Shown: positions 37,169-46,488, counted from the stretch's first letter. The stretch: DNA of 64,000 nt from an uncultured Bacteroidota bacterium (GCA_902826215.1 CADEDY010000001.1:248001-312000), one strand, 5' to 3'. The notes: generated by a model from the letters alone, not told the origin. Made by a program: numbers and translations.

Positions 37169-40006
37169 ATGCTTAAACACATTACGCTCGGTCTTACCGC
37201 GCTCTTCCTCGGCTCTTCGGCGATCGGCCAGTTGAGCTTCACGAACGCTTCCAACACCATGAGCAATGTCACTACCAGCGGTGGTTGCATGGGTGTTGTG
37301 GATATGAACGGTGACGGTCTCGACGACATTGCCAAGTTGCACAATGCCAATCGGTTCCAAGTGGATTACCAGAATGCCGATGGCAGCTTCAACTTGGTGG
37401 ACTACGGCCAGGTAAGCGGCAGCGGCCAGTGGGGCTGGGCCATCGCCGACCTGGACAACAACGGCCACAAGGACATGGTGAGCGGCGGAAATGGTGATGG
37501 TACGCACTACTTGCGGATCAGCAGTCCCGGCAACGGTGTGCTTAGCACGCTCGGCGGTTCCACCATCTTCACCCAGGGTATGAGCATTGGCGACATCGAC
37601 AACAATGGTCGTCTTGATGTTTATGCATGCAACGATGTAGGCCCGAACAAGCTCTGGTTCACCGATGCGAGCGGTGTTCCGATCGAGAACAGCAACTACA
37701 TGAACTGGGCGACCAACCCCACCAGCGATATGAGCGGCAACTATGGAAGCTGCTTCACGGATTTCGATGGGGATGGTGATCTGGACCTCTACATCCCACA
37801 CTGTCGTCAAGGAGTGAATGACCCTGCAGACCCCCGCCGTTGGAACCGTTTGTTCGTCAATGACGGCAGTAACAATTATGCTGACCTGGCCGCGAACTAC
37901 AACATTCAGATCCGCAACCAGACGTGGACCGCGGATTTCGGCGACATCGATAACGATGGTGACCTGGACATGGTGGCGACGAACCACGATGCTACCATCC
38001 AACTCTTCGAGAACGATGGCAGCGGCCAGTTCACGGACATCACCGTAGGTTGCGGTATGGAGCAGAATGGTTTCTTCCTGCAGAGCAAGTTCGCCGATAT
38101 GGACAACGATGGTTTTTTGGACGTGTTGATCGCAGGCGGAGTTGAATTCTTCTTCAAAGGCAATGGCGATGGCACCTTCAACCAAGTGAACGGCTTGTTC
38201 CCAAGCTCTGTGGCCATGCACAGCTTCGCGACCGGTGACCTGAACAATGACGGGTTCACCGATGTTTTCGCGAACTACGGAGGTGGGTACATCAGCCCCG
38301 ATGCGAACAACCCCGATCGCCTATGGATCAACAATGGGAATAGCAACCATTGGTTCACCGTTCGCCTGAAAGGAACCATCAGTAATCGGGATGCCGTTGG
38401 GGCACGCGTGTCCATCACCGGACCATGGGGAACCCAAGTGCGTGAAGTGAAAGCGGGTGAGAGCTATGGCATGGTCACCACCTTCGCTGCCATGTTCGGC
38501 TTGGGCACCTACACGACGATCCCGACGCTCACCATTCATTGGCCGAGTGGGTTGGAGGAGACCTTCAATGACCTGGCTGTGGACCAAACGATCAGCGTGG
38601 TCGAGGCCACTTGCATCAGCCCGATAGCTGCGATCAGTACACCGGCAGCACCGATCATTTGCGGCAATGGTGATCAGCTCACGCTTTCCGCGAATTCGGG
38701 CTTCGAATACCTGTGGAGCACTGGCGCTACGACAGAGAGCATCAATGTGACTGCTGCCGGAAATTACTCGGTCACGATCGACGACGGTAGTGGCTGCACA
38801 GGATCCACCAGCATCTTCGTGGAACAGAGCCCGGATGAAACACCGACCGTGACGGCAAGTGCTGATCTCACACTTTGTCAAGGCGGCGACGTTGAACTCA
38901 TCTCCTCCGAAGCTACATCCTATCTATGGAGCAACGGTGCGACTTCCCAGAGTATCGTCGTCCAGTCCACGGGTGAATATGATGTGACGATCCAAGGGGT
39001 TTGTGGAGCCTTTACCAGTGACGCCATTGCGGTGGATGTGCTGGATGCGCCGGATGCACCATTGGCGGATGATGTGAGCACACCGCTGAATACGAGTGCA
39101 ACTTTGACGGCCGTGGGTGATAACCTGGAGTGGTTCGATCAAGCCGTTGGTGGGTCGCCAGTAGGAACAGGGAACAGTTTCAACACACCCGTAGTCAATG
39201 CGGATGTCACCTATTGGGTTTCAGCTTCGACGATCCACGGTGGCGAAGTGGTCTACGGCGGGCGTACGAACAACTCGGTGAACGGACAGTATCACACCAA
39301 CGCGGACAACTACCAGTTGTTCACGGCATTCGAAGACATGATCATCCAAAGCGTGAAGGTCTATGCCAACGGTTCGGCTACACGCACGATCGCTGTGGTC
39401 CGTCAGAGCGACGGGTCCACGATCGCAACAGGTAATTACCTCATTCCGAACGGAGAGAGCCGTGTAACGCTGGGCTTCAATGTGCCTGCTGGTGGGCCTT
39501 ATGGCCTGCGTGTGGTGGGTGGCAACCCGCAATTGTGGCGGGATGGTGCAGGAAGCAATCCTGCATATCCTTTCGCACTTGGAACACTGGGCAGCATGAC
39601 GAGCAGTACGGCCAGTGGCACGAATGCCACAGCTTACTACTACTTCTTCTATGATATCGAGGTCAAGAGCCTTAGCACAACCTGCGTTGGTCCTCGCACA
39701 CCAGTTCAGGTGACCGTGGGTTCCACTGGCACCGGGATCGATGAGAACGAAGGAGCTTTCGGCGTGTCGGTCTGGCCGAACCCCACGAACGGTTCGATCA
39801 ACCTCACCGTTACCGAGTTGAAAGGTCGTATCAGCATCGACGTCATGGATGTCACCGGGCGCTTGGTGAAAGCGATGAATGCGGAAGCCGCTGCGCAGCA
39901 GAACGGCATCCTCACCATGGACCTGAATGGTCTTGCAACGGGCGAATACACCATGAGCATTCAGCATGCTGCTGGCATGAGCACGCACCGCGTCGTGGTC
40001 CAATAA
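37169..40006 (+). CDS. Secreted FG-GAP/VCBS and ASPIC/UnbV protein with T9SS sorting domain
   Basis: A 945-residue protein with a signal peptide (MLKHITLGLTALFLGSSAIGQ). At least seven FG-GAP-type repeats with calcium-loop sequence (DMNGDGLDD, DLDNNGHKD, DIDNNGRLD, DFDGDGDLD, DIDNDGDLD, DMDNDGFLD, DLNNDGFTD) form a beta-propeller; an ASPIC/UnbV domain follows (GARVSITGPWG, HWPSGLEETF). Two beta-sandwich repeats (LWSTGATTESI and LWSNGATSQSI units), a further module and a T9SS type A sorting domain (WPNPTNGSINL, DVTGRLVKAM, GEYTMSIQ) complete it. It is a surface or released protein, probably binding calcium; no enzymatic motif is seen. Confidence 0.88.
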   Translation: MLKHITLGLTALFLGSSAIGQLSFTNASNTMSNVTTSGGCMGVVDMNGDGLDDIAKLHNANRFQVDYQNADGSFNLVDYGQVSGSGQWGWAIADLDNNGHKDMVSGGNGDGTHYLRISSPGNGVLSTLGGSTIFTQGMSIGDIDNNGRLDVYACNDVGPNKLWFTDASGVPIENSNYMNWATNPTSDMSGNYGSCFTDFDGDGDLDLYIPHCRQGVNDPADPRRWNRLFVNDGSNNYADLAANYNIQIRNQTWTADFGDIDNDGDLDMVATNHDATIQLFENDGSGQFTDITVGCGMEQNGFFLQSKFADMDNDGFLDVLIAGGVEFFFKGNGDGTFNQVNGLFPSSVAMHSFATGDLNNDGFTDVFANYGGGYISPDANNPDRLWINNGNSNHWFTVRLKGTISNRDAVGARVSITGPWGTQVREVKAGESYGMVTTFAAMFGLGTYTTIPTLTIHWPSGLEETFNDLAVDQTISVVEATCISPIAAISTPAAPIICGNGDQLTLSANSGFEYLWSTGATTESINVTAAGNYSVTIDDGSGCTGSTSIFVEQSPDETPTVTASADLTLCQGGDVELISSEATSYLWSNGATSQSIVVQSTGEYDVTIQGVCGAFTSDAIAVDVLDAPDAPLADDVSTPLNTSATLTAVGDNLEWFDQAVGGSPVGTGNSFNTPVVNADVTYWVSASTIHGGEVVYGGRTNNSVNGQYHTNADNYQLFTAFEDMIIQSVKVYANGSATRTIAVVRQSDGSTIATGNYLIPNGESRVTLGFNVPAGGPYGLRVVGGNPQLWRDGAGSNPAYPFALGTLGSMTSSTASGTNATAYYYFFYDIEVKSLSTTCVGPRTPVQVTVGSTGTGIDENEGAFGVSVWPNPTNGSINLTVTELKGRISIDVMDVTGRLVKAMNAEAAAQQNGILTMDLNGLATGEYTMSIQHAAGMSTHRVVVQ

Positions 40007-40026
40007 GGACACCTACTTCATATAGG

Positions 40027-40060
40027 AAACCCCTGTTCCGAAAGGAGCAGGGGTTTTGCT
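40027..40060 (+). terminator. Strong intrinsic terminator after the FG-GAP protein gene
   Basis: The stem aaacccctgttcc (40027-40039) pairs with ggagcaggggttt (40044-40056), 13 pairs with one G-T wobble and a GAAA tetraloop, followed by further T and GC bases. It begins 20 nt after the stop codon. Confidence 0.85.
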
Positions 40061-40127
40061 TTCGTATCCATTCGAGGAGCTGCACCGTAGAAGGCCGCGA
40101 CGCTTTCAAGATCGCGTCGTTCCAGCA

Positions 40128-40619
40128 ATGCGTTACACAAACGTTCTCCTTCTCCTGGTCGCTTCATTCACCCTCTTCGCTTGCGCCAAGGCGGGGAAAG
40201 AAGTTGCCGAGGAACTCGGTATCGTTCCAAGCACGTGTGGCACGGATGGTGCCCGGGTCCAAGCCACCGTTGGTTCCGATGCCTTCTGCGCCGATGGCCA
40301 GATCGTCGCCGTCGGTGACGGCAACACGGCTTTGGTCACGGGTATCGGCCTGCTAGGGAATACCCTTTCCATCCAACTCGATACGCTTGTTGCGGGTAGC
40401 TATCCCATCAACGATGCCAGCAATGCCGTGCTGTTCTTCTCTGTGGGTACCACCTACACATCCACTTCCTCAGAGCCAGGCACCTTGGTCATTTCCGCTC
40501 ACGATCCGGCCACCCGTCGACTGAAAGCCACGGTGAACGTGCATGTGCGGAATGAGATGAACGGGCAGAGCAAAGCGGTCGAGGCCTCGTTGGATGTGAC
40601 CTACACCACGTCGGACTAG
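40128..40619 (+). CDS. Lipoprotein, DUF6252-like
   Basis: A 163-residue lipoprotein; the ATG at 40128 gives a signal peptide ending in LFAC. The mature part (TVGSDAFCADGQIVAVGDGN, LSIQLDTLVAGSYPINDASN, TLVISAHDPATRRLKATVNVHV) resembles DUF6252-type lipoproteins of Bacteroidota, which are small beta-sandwich proteins of unknown role. It lies after the terminator at 40027-40060, so it should have its own promoter, which I cannot place. Confidence 0.7.
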   Translation: MRYTNVLLLLVASFTLFACAKAGKEVAEELGIVPSTCGTDGARVQATVGSDAFCADGQIVAVGDGNTALVTGIGLLGNTLSIQLDTLVAGSYPINDASNAVLFFSVGTTYTSTSSEPGTLVISAHDPATRRLKATVNVHVRNEMNGQSKAVEASLDVTYTTSD

Positions 40620-40679
40620 TTCATTTTCCATTCGGCGCACGCACACGACCCATGTAAGCTCGCGCAGTACCTTGGCCAC

Positions 40680-41384
40680 ATGCCAGAGGTACCGAATGAT
40701 CCCAAGTTCGGATCACCCATCCGTATTGCGGTGATCGGCGTAGGTGGAACGGGCTGTGCCTTGCTTCCATTACTGGCTGTCCAGCAGATCGCAGAAGTCA
40801 CCTTGGTGGATGGCGATACGGTCGAAGCCGTGAATCTGCCGCGACAATTGCTTTACGCTCCGGGCGATCTCGGCAAGGCCAAAGTGAGCGTCGCAGCTGC
40901 AGCCATGCGGGCCAAGGGTGATGAGATCTCCTGGAGAGAGGAATTCCGCTTCGTTGACGCAAGGAATGTGAGGGACCTTCTTCGTGATCAGGATGTGGTC
41001 GCCGATTGTACCGACGATCTGCACGTGCGCCACTTGATCGCACATACTTGCAAAGAGATGGACATCACCTTGGTCACTGGGGCCGTCCATGAGAAACAGG
41101 TGCAGGTCTTCACGCGCATTCCCAAGCAACACGAAGCACCATTCTTCCCCGGGCATCCGGCCGAAGAACAAGAAGGGTGTGACATGCGGGCAGTACCGGC
41201 AGGGATAACTACGATGACCGCCGCACTGATGAGCCTTCGGATCGCTGATCTGCTGCAGGGCGGCGACGGACTCGCTGGGATCATGGATCTCTTGGATGTG
41301 GATCACGGCCGGTGGATGCGGATCATGGGGCCGACCGCTGGTGAACTGATGGACACGCCCATAACACCAAGCCGGCACGTATGA
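40680..41384 (+). CDS. ThiF/MoeB family adenylyltransferase for molybdopterin synthesis
   Basis: A 234-residue E1-like enzyme. The ATP-binding motif is AVIGVGGTGCALLP, the next acidic/basic block is LVDGDTVEAVNLPRQLLY, then DVVADCTDDLHVRHL. In MoeB this class adenylates the MoaD C-terminus before sulfur transfer. The CxxC zinc motifs of E. coli MoeB are absent; a single Cys lies in EGCDMRAV. It starts 4 nt after a TACCTTGG box and overlaps the TauE gene by 4 nt, heading the Moco cluster. It could also serve ThiS, but position favours MoaD. Confidence 0.86.
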   Translation: MPEVPNDPKFGSPIRIAVIGVGGTGCALLPLLAVQQIAEVTLVDGDTVEAVNLPRQLLYAPGDLGKAKVSVAAAAMRAKGDEISWREEFRFVDARNVRDLLRDQDVVADCTDDLHVRHLIAHTCKEMDITLVTGAVHEKQVQVFTRIPKQHEAPFFPGHPAEEQEGCDMRAVPAGITTMTAALMSLRIADLLQGGDGLAGIMDLLDVDHGRWMRIMGPTAGELMDTPITPSRHV

Positions 41385-42109
41385 TCGAGGTGGGGTTGTT
41401 CCTTGCTTTATTGGTGATCGCCTTCCTCTATGCGAGCGTGGGCCACGGCGGTGCCAGTGGGTATCTCGCACTGATGGCGGTGTTGGGTACCGCACCCGAG
41501 GTGATACGTCCGACAGCGCTTGTTCTCAATCTCTTCGTCAGTTGCATCGCGTTCGTACAATTCGCTCGCGCTGGTCATTTCCGTTGGAAACTTCTATGGC
41601 CGTTCGCCGTGGCTTCGGTGCCTTTCGCATGGTTGGGCGCACGCATCGAATTGGATCCAATGGTCTACAAGAGGCTACTAGCGATCTGCTTGTTGGCCGC
41701 GGTCGCACGGTTGTTCGGTCTCTTCGGCAAAGGCCTCAACGTGACCAGTGCCCCGAGAATTCCAGTAGCGCTGGGGATCGGTGCAGCGCTTGGCTTGATC
41801 TCCGGAATGATCGGGATCGGAGGCGGCATCCTTCTTAGTCCGATCCTGCTGCTTTTCGGTTGGTCCACGGCAAAGCAGAGCGCTGCTGTGAGTGCGGCCT
41901 TCATCTTCGTGAACAGTGCAGCAGGTATCGTTGGGCTTGGTGGTATCGGGCCATCGGTCGGCGTGGAACAGGTCGGGTGGGTAGCAGCTGCCGTGATCGG
42001 GGGACTGCTCGGCGCCTACACCGGTGCATTGCGCTACAGTGAAGTACGATTGCGTCAAGTGCTTGGTGCCGTTCTGTTGCTCGCATCCGTCAAACTCTTC
42101 TGGGCATGA
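41381..42109 (+). CDS. TauE/SafE family sulfite exporter-like permease
   Basis: A 242-residue membrane protein with seven or eight predicted helices. The N-terminal GHGGASGYLALMAVLG block and the second-half GMIGIGGGILLSPILLL are the two TauE/SafE repeats. Members move sulfite, sulfoacetate or similar organosulfur anions. Its place inside the Moco operon (4-nt overlaps on both sides) suggests a role with molybdate/sulfur chemistry or with a sulfite-type molybdoenzyme, but this is inference. Confidence 0.88.
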   Translation: MIEVGLFLALLVIAFLYASVGHGGASGYLALMAVLGTAPEVIRPTALVLNLFVSCIAFVQFARAGHFRWKLLWPFAVASVPFAWLGARIELDPMVYKRLLAICLLAAVARLFGLFGKGLNVTSAPRIPVALGIGAALGLISGMIGIGGGILLSPILLLFGWSTAKQSAAVSAAFIFVNSAAGIVGLGGIGPSVGVEQVGWVAAAVIGGLLGAYTGALRYSEVRLRQVLGAVLLLASVKLFWA

Positions 42110-43281
42110 TCGCAGTCGAAGAAGCCGAACGGCTGATGATGGCCCAGGTTCCTCAACTGCCTACCGAGCGGTTCGAACTCGAAGACGCAGTTGGCCGCTA
42201 CACCGCAGAGGAAGTCCTTTCCCCGAAGGAGCACCCACTGTTCGACATGAGCGCTGTGGATGGCTACACATTCCGTTTCGATGCCTCCGTGAAGGAATGG
42301 AAGGTCGTTGGAGAGGTGCAAGCAGGGGCTGTGTGCAAAAGCGAGTTGGCAAGTGGTGAATGTCTTCGGATCTTCACGGGTGCAATGGTTCCCACATCTG
42401 CAGATACGGTCGTGATGCAAGAGTTCGTCTCCCGCGAAGATGATCTTATCACCTATCGGGACCCGAAGTTGAAACCAGGAGGTAATGTGCGCCGGAAAGG
42501 GGAGCAATTGCAGGTCGGGGATGTGCTTCTGGAGAAAGGCAGGCACATTACCCCTGAAGCGATCGGACTATTGGCTTCAGTGGGGATACACGCGGTCAGT
42601 ATTCTTCGTCCGCCACGCGTTCACGTAGTGCTTACAGGCAACGAGTTCCTGAACGAACAGGAGCCCTCCGAAGGAAAGATCCACAGCAGCAACGGGTTCA
42701 TGCTTGGTGCAGCCCTGCGTTCCAGTGGTATGCTCGTGACCATGGAGCATGTGCCCGATGATCGCGCCAGGTTGGACGGTGCATTCAGCAAAGCCTTGGC
42801 TCAGTGTGATGTCATCCTCAGCACCGGCGGAGTGTCCGTCGGTGATCACGATCTGGTGCGCGAAGCGGTGGAGATGAACGATGGACTCATCCATTTCCAC
42901 GGCGTTTCGCAGAAGCCCGGGAAACCGATGTTGTTCGCGACCGTCGGCGGTAAGCCGTTCTTCGGACTGCCCGGCAATCCGCGTGCAGTGATGGTCTTGT
43001 TCTGGGAATACGTGCTGCCTTTCCTGCGTGCGATGCAAGGTGCAAAGGATCCATTTTTACTGATCGATCGACTGCCGCTGGACCACGCCGTAACGGCCAA
43101 GGGTGATCGCGCGGAGTTCCGGGCAGCTCTGGTTCGAGGTGGTCGTGTTTCGCTGCTGGAGGATGAGGGGTCACACATGCTTCGGTCGCTGCTGGAGGCC
43201 AATGCGATCGCCTACCTGCCATCGAGCGTGCGGTCGTGGGAAAAGGGAGCGGACATCGAAGTACATTACCTGCCACGATGA
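42106..43281 (+). CDS. moeA: Molybdopterin molybdotransferase MoeA
   Basis: A 391-residue protein that inserts molybdate into adenylated molybdopterin. Domain I starts with VEEAERLMMAQ and RFELEDAVGRYTAEEV; the signature HPLFDMSAVDGYTF is near residue 50. The MoaB-like domain has GNEFLNEQEPSEGKIHSSN and STGGVSVGDHDLVR; the PGKPMLFATVGGKPFFGLPGNP region (in two parts) completes the fold. It overlaps TauE and mobA by 4 nt each. Confidence 0.94.
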   Translation: MIAVEEAERLMMAQVPQLPTERFELEDAVGRYTAEEVLSPKEHPLFDMSAVDGYTFRFDASVKEWKVVGEVQAGAVCKSELASGECLRIFTGAMVPTSADTVVMQEFVSREDDLITYRDPKLKPGGNVRRKGEQLQVGDVLLEKGRHITPEAIGLLASVGIHAVSILRPPRVHVVLTGNEFLNEQEPSEGKIHSSNGFMLGAALRSSGMLVTMEHVPDDRARLDGAFSKALAQCDVILSTGGVSVGDHDLVREAVEMNDGLIHFHGVSQKPGKPMLFATVGGKPFFGLPGNPRAVMVLFWEYVLPFLRAMQGAKDPFLLIDRLPLDHAVTAKGDRAEFRAALVRGGRVSLLEDEGSHMLRSLLEANAIAYLPSSVRSWEKGADIEVHYLPR

Positions 43282-43874
43282 TCACCGAAGGCGCCCCAAC
43301 TCATTTTAGTGGATCACAGGGCTGGACCGGAGTCGTGCTGGCCGGTGGTAAGAGCTCACGCATGGGTCGCGACAAGGCCATGATCGAGTTCGAAGGGCGC
43401 ACGCTGCTGGATCGCGCTTTGGATACATTGCAGCCGCACGTGGATGATCTGATGGTGATCGGCGATCCGGTCGCGCACGGGTATGTTGGACCTTTCGTCA
43501 TCGCGGACGATATGCCGGGGCTGGGTCCTTTAGGAGGTATCGTCACAGCGTTACGGTATGCGATCCACGACCGGGTGATCATCATGGCGTGCGACATGCC
43601 GGGCGTGAACAGTGCGCTCATCCAACACTTGAAGCAGGGTTCATTGGACCGACAGGACGCTTTCATTCCGCAGTGTGATGGCCACTTGGAACCGCTGATG
43701 GCGATCTATCACCGCCGATGTCGCTCCGTGTTCGAAGCATGTATCGCCGAGGGCCGTTGGAAAGTTGCCGATGCATTGGAGCGGGTGAAAGCCACGTACA
43801 CGCAGGTGTGCGCCGGCGAGGGCAACTGGCCGAAGGATCTTTTCCGGAACATCAACGCCCCGGGCGATCTTTGA
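43278..43874 (+). CDS. mobA: Molybdenum cofactor guanylyltransferase MobA
   Basis: A 198-residue protein, starting at the ATG at 43278 that overlaps the moeA stop. The nucleotidyltransferase motif is VLAGGKSSRMGRDKAMIEF; later IADDMPGLGPLGGI and MACDMPGVN are typical. MobA attaches GMP to Moco to give the MGD form used by the DMSO-reductase family, which includes formate dehydrogenases. This points to a bis-MGD enzyme elsewhere in the genome. Confidence 0.92.
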   Translation: MITEGAPTHFSGSQGWTGVVLAGGKSSRMGRDKAMIEFEGRTLLDRALDTLQPHVDDLMVIGDPVAHGYVGPFVIADDMPGLGPLGGIVTALRYAIHDRVIIMACDMPGVNSALIQHLKQGSLDRQDAFIPQCDGHLEPLMAIYHRRCRSVFEACIAEGRWKVADALERVKATYTQVCAGEGNWPKDLFRNINAPGDL

Positions 43875-43877
43875 CGC

Positions 43878-44102
43878 ATGAACGTGCTGCTTTTCGGTTT
43901 GATCGCGGAGAAGGCCGGTGCCCACTCGATGGTCATGGAGGCATCATCAACGGCCGAGTTGCGGGTCATGCTCGCTTCGCGGATCAACGGATTGGACAAG
44001 TTGAGCTACGCCATCGCTGTGGATCGCCAGGTCGTGAAGGACGATGTGCCATTAATGGGTGCGGAAGAGATCGCCGTTCTACCCCCATTCGCAGGCGGAT
44101 GA
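43878..44102 (+). CDS. moaD: Molybdopterin synthase sulfur-carrier subunit MoaD
   Basis: A 74-residue ubiquitin-like protein ending in LPPFAGG. The C-terminal Gly-Gly is adenylated by the MoeB-like enzyme and then carries thiocarboxylate sulfur for molybdopterin synthase. The gene lies between mobA and moaE, its stop overlapping the moaE start. Confidence 0.93.
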   Translation: MNVLLFGLIAEKAGAHSMVMEASSTAELRVMLASRINGLDKLSYAIAVDRQVVKDDVPLMGAEEIAVLPPFAGG

Positions 44103-44647
44103 TGGAAACAAGGACACCAAAGCAACGCGACATCTTCGTGGAAGGGGCGATCGATCCGTCCTTCCTTGCAGAGAGCATCGCCAAGCACGCTACGCGTACT
44201 GACATTGGTGCGCACGAGATCTTCCTTGGCCAGGTCCGCGCCGACCTTCAACCCTCAACCGTCATCCCGGCCGATCACCCCGGCCAACGAGCCGGTGGCG
44301 AGGACAACGCCCAACCTTCCGCCGTGCAGGCCATCGAGTACACGGCGTACCGCGATATGGCTTTGGAGCAGATGACGGTCATCCGTGAAGAAGCATTCAG
44401 CCGTTGGCCTTCCATGACCTGCTTGCACGTGCATCACAGCCTAGGTGTTGTCGCGGCCGGTCAATTGTGCTTCATGGTCTTCGCAAGTGCCCCGCATCGG
44501 CGAGCAGCACGGGAGGCTGTGGCCTATGTCGTGGATCGCATCAAGGCGGATCTGCCGATATTCGGTAAGGAGATCCTTGCCGATTCCTCCCATGTTTGGA
44601 AGGTCAACCGTAGCGTCGACACAGTGGGTCGGCATACTGATCGATAG
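44099..44647 (+). CDS. moaE: Molybdopterin synthase catalytic subunit MoaE
   Basis: A 182-residue protein; the ATG at 44099 overlaps the moaD stop (a second ATG follows directly). MoaE motifs are GAHEIFLGQVRAD, IEYTAYRDMALEQM, the CLHVHHSLGVV block and PHRRAAREAVAYVVDRIKAD with the catalytic Lys in IFGKE. A stretch of about 25 residues between the first two motifs (with DHPGQRAGGEDN) is longer than in E. coli MoaE. It makes the dithiolene of molybdopterin from cPMP with MoaD. Confidence 0.9.
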   Translation: MMETRTPKQRDIFVEGAIDPSFLAESIAKHATRTDIGAHEIFLGQVRADLQPSTVIPADHPGQRAGGEDNAQPSAVQAIEYTAYRDMALEQMTVIREEAFSRWPSMTCLHVHHSLGVVAAGQLCFMVFASAPHRRAAREAVAYVVDRIKADLPIFGKEILADSSHVWKVNRSVDTVGRHTDR

Positions 44648-44663
44648 CTCAGGTCTGCGTTCC

Positions 44664-45581
44664 ATGATCGACATCACCCACAAACCCACCACGCTCCGCG
44701 AAGCCACGGCCGAAGCCACTGTGGTGGTCGGTCATGCAACAACGATCGCGGCAGTGAACGAACGACGTGTACCCAAAGGCGATGTGTTGGAAGCAGCCCG
44801 GATCGCTGGATTGTTCGGCATCAAACGCACCGCCGACCTGATCCCGGATTGCCACCCTTTGCCGATCGAGCACGCCGAGGTTTCCTTTGTCGTTGAAGCG
44901 ATGCGGATCCGTGTGCTGGTGAAGGTGCGCACGATCTACCGCACTGGTGTTGAAGTGGAAGCCATGCACGGAGCCAGTGTGGCCGCGCTCACGATCTACG
45001 ATATGCTCAAGCCGATCGACAAAGGCATCAGTATCGAACGTATTCGGCTGCTGGAGAAGAAGGGAGGAAAGAGCGACTGGAAGGATGACTTTGAAAAGAT
45101 GCCGCGTGCCGCTGTGCTCGTGATCAGCGATGGCGTGGCGAGCGGCAAGAAGGAAGACAAAGGAGGGGTTGCGATCGTTGAGCGGTTGAGGAAGTTGGGG
45201 GTCGAATGCACAGGCACAACGGTTGTTCCGGACGAGCCGGAGCAGATCGCTGCTCAAGTGAAGACCTGGGCTTCCGAAGGGTTCGATCTGATCCTTACCA
45301 CCGGCGGCACCGGTCTTTCGCCACGTGATCGCACACCCGAGGCCATTGCACCGATCCTCGATCGCGAAGTACCCGGCATCATGGAAGCTGCGCGGGCATA
45401 CGGACAAGCGCGCATGCCATTGGCGATCATGTCACGCGGGATAGCCGGCATGATCGGTCGCACGCTGGTGATCACCTTGCCAGGATCCACACGCGGTGCG
45501 CAGGAGACGATGGACGCGTTGTTTCCGTTCGTATTGCATGTCATCAAAGTCCAAGAGCATGCGTTCAGGCATGGTCTCTGA
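44664..45581 (+). CDS. MoaC-MogA (MoaB-like) fusion protein
   Basis: A 305-residue two-domain protein beginning at the ATG at 44664. Residues 1-155 are MoaC, the cPMP-forming partner of MoaA: KGDVLEAARIAGLFGIKRT, DCHPLPIEHAEV, GVEVEAMHGASVAALTIYD and LLEKKGGKSDW. Residues ~160-305 are a MogA/MoaB-type molybdopterin adenylyltransferase: VLVISDGVASGKKEDKGG, LTTGGTGLSPRDRTPEA and LPGSTRGAQETMDAL. The fusion joins an early and a late step of Moco synthesis. A longer in-frame start inside moaE is rejected. Confidence 0.93.
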   Translation: MIDITHKPTTLREATAEATVVVGHATTIAAVNERRVPKGDVLEAARIAGLFGIKRTADLIPDCHPLPIEHAEVSFVVEAMRIRVLVKVRTIYRTGVEVEAMHGASVAALTIYDMLKPIDKGISIERIRLLEKKGGKSDWKDDFEKMPRAAVLVISDGVASGKKEDKGGVAIVERLRKLGVECTGTTVVPDEPEQIAAQVKTWASEGFDLILTTGGTGLSPRDRTPEAIAPILDREVPGIMEAARAYGQARMPLAIMSRGIAGMIGRTLVITLPGSTRGAQETMDALFPFVLHVIKVQEHAFRHGL

Positions 45582-45600
45582 TCTACTTGGACGAACAGTC

Positions 45601-46488
45601 ATGTCCGTTGTGATCGGACTTGCCTTTTCCGCATGCAGTTTGTTCAGTGGGGCAGGGAGGGGTCGACGTGAAGTGCATATTGTCACTGTGGATAACAATG
45701 TGTGCAAGCGTCTGAAGGAGAAAGTCGTCATCTATGGTGTCTTTGTCGACTCCAAGGTTGGAGGAGTTTGGAGTACGCACGATGTTCGAAGCACCATGGA
45801 TAGCATGAGGATAGCGGCCGATTGGATCGAAGCCCAAGCGAGGATGCAAGGGATCGACCTGGTCATCGAAGTTGCATCACATGAAAAGGGCGGTGTCGTT
45901 CCGGTTCGAAGCGAACTTCCCAGAGCCGGATTGGATGGAGTTATTCGTGGCTCCAATCCATCCAATCTCATAGACCGTTGGGCGGATAAGGCATGCCGAC
46001 AAGTGCAAAGCTCGTTTCCAAGGGATACCGCGAGTATTACGTTGACGAAGAACATGCCGAAGGACAGGGAACGCTTGATCGCTAGGCTTCGCGATCTTCA
46101 TGGAACCGATAATGTCGCGTTGATGCTATTCGTGAACAATTACCATGGGTCGGAATCATCGATCGCGCTGCATACGGGGTCCACGGATCGTATCGAGTAC
46201 GCCGTGGTTGCATTCAAACGACCTGCGGTCATAGCACACGAGTTCCTGCATCTATTCGGAGCGCTTGATCTTTACATTACTCCGTACGACAGCAAGAAGG
46301 AAGCGGAGAAGAGAAAGCGGTTCGCGATGGACCGATTCCCGAATGAGATCATGGCCTTCCCGTTCAGAGGATTGGATTCTTTACAGATCGGTTCATTGAC
46401 CGAGTACTTGATCGGATGGCGTCGAGAACTGACACGAGAAGACGCAGAGCTACTGGCTGGTGAAAAGGTGCGCTTTGCCAAGTACTAG
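45601..46488 (+). CDS. Metzincin-like zinc protease lipoprotein, unknown function
   Basis: A 295-residue protein 19 nt behind the MoaC-MogA gene. The ATG at 45601 starts a short lipoprotein signal (VVIGLAFSAC). Near residue 213 is HEFLHLFGALD, which fits the metzincin zinc motif HExxHxxGxxD, with a later Met in PNEIMAFPF that could be the Met-turn. The N-terminal half has no domain I recognise. It is probably a membrane-attached periplasmic or outer-membrane metalloprotease. Its place as last gene of the Moco operon is unexpected. An ATG at 45571 is an alternative start. Confidence 0.72.
   Translation: MSVVIGLAFSACSLFSGAGRGRREVHIVTVDNNVCKRLKEKVVIYGVFVDSKVGGVWSTHDVRSTMDSMRIAADWIEAQARMQGIDLVIEVASHEKGGVVPVRSELPRAGLDGVIRGSNPSNLIDRWADKACRQVQSSFPRDTASITLTKNMPKDRERLIARLRDLHGTDNVALMLFVNNYHGSESSIALHTGSTDRIEYAVVAFKRPAVIAHEFLHLFGALDLYITPYDSKKEAEKRKRFAMDRFPNEIMAFPFRGLDSLQIGSLTEYLIGWRRELTREDAELLAGEKVRFAKY

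Noticed and set aside
43718-44098. Long N-terminal extension of MoaE
   Set aside because: It reads through mobA and moaD in a different frame; the ATG at 44099 begins real MoaE sequence.
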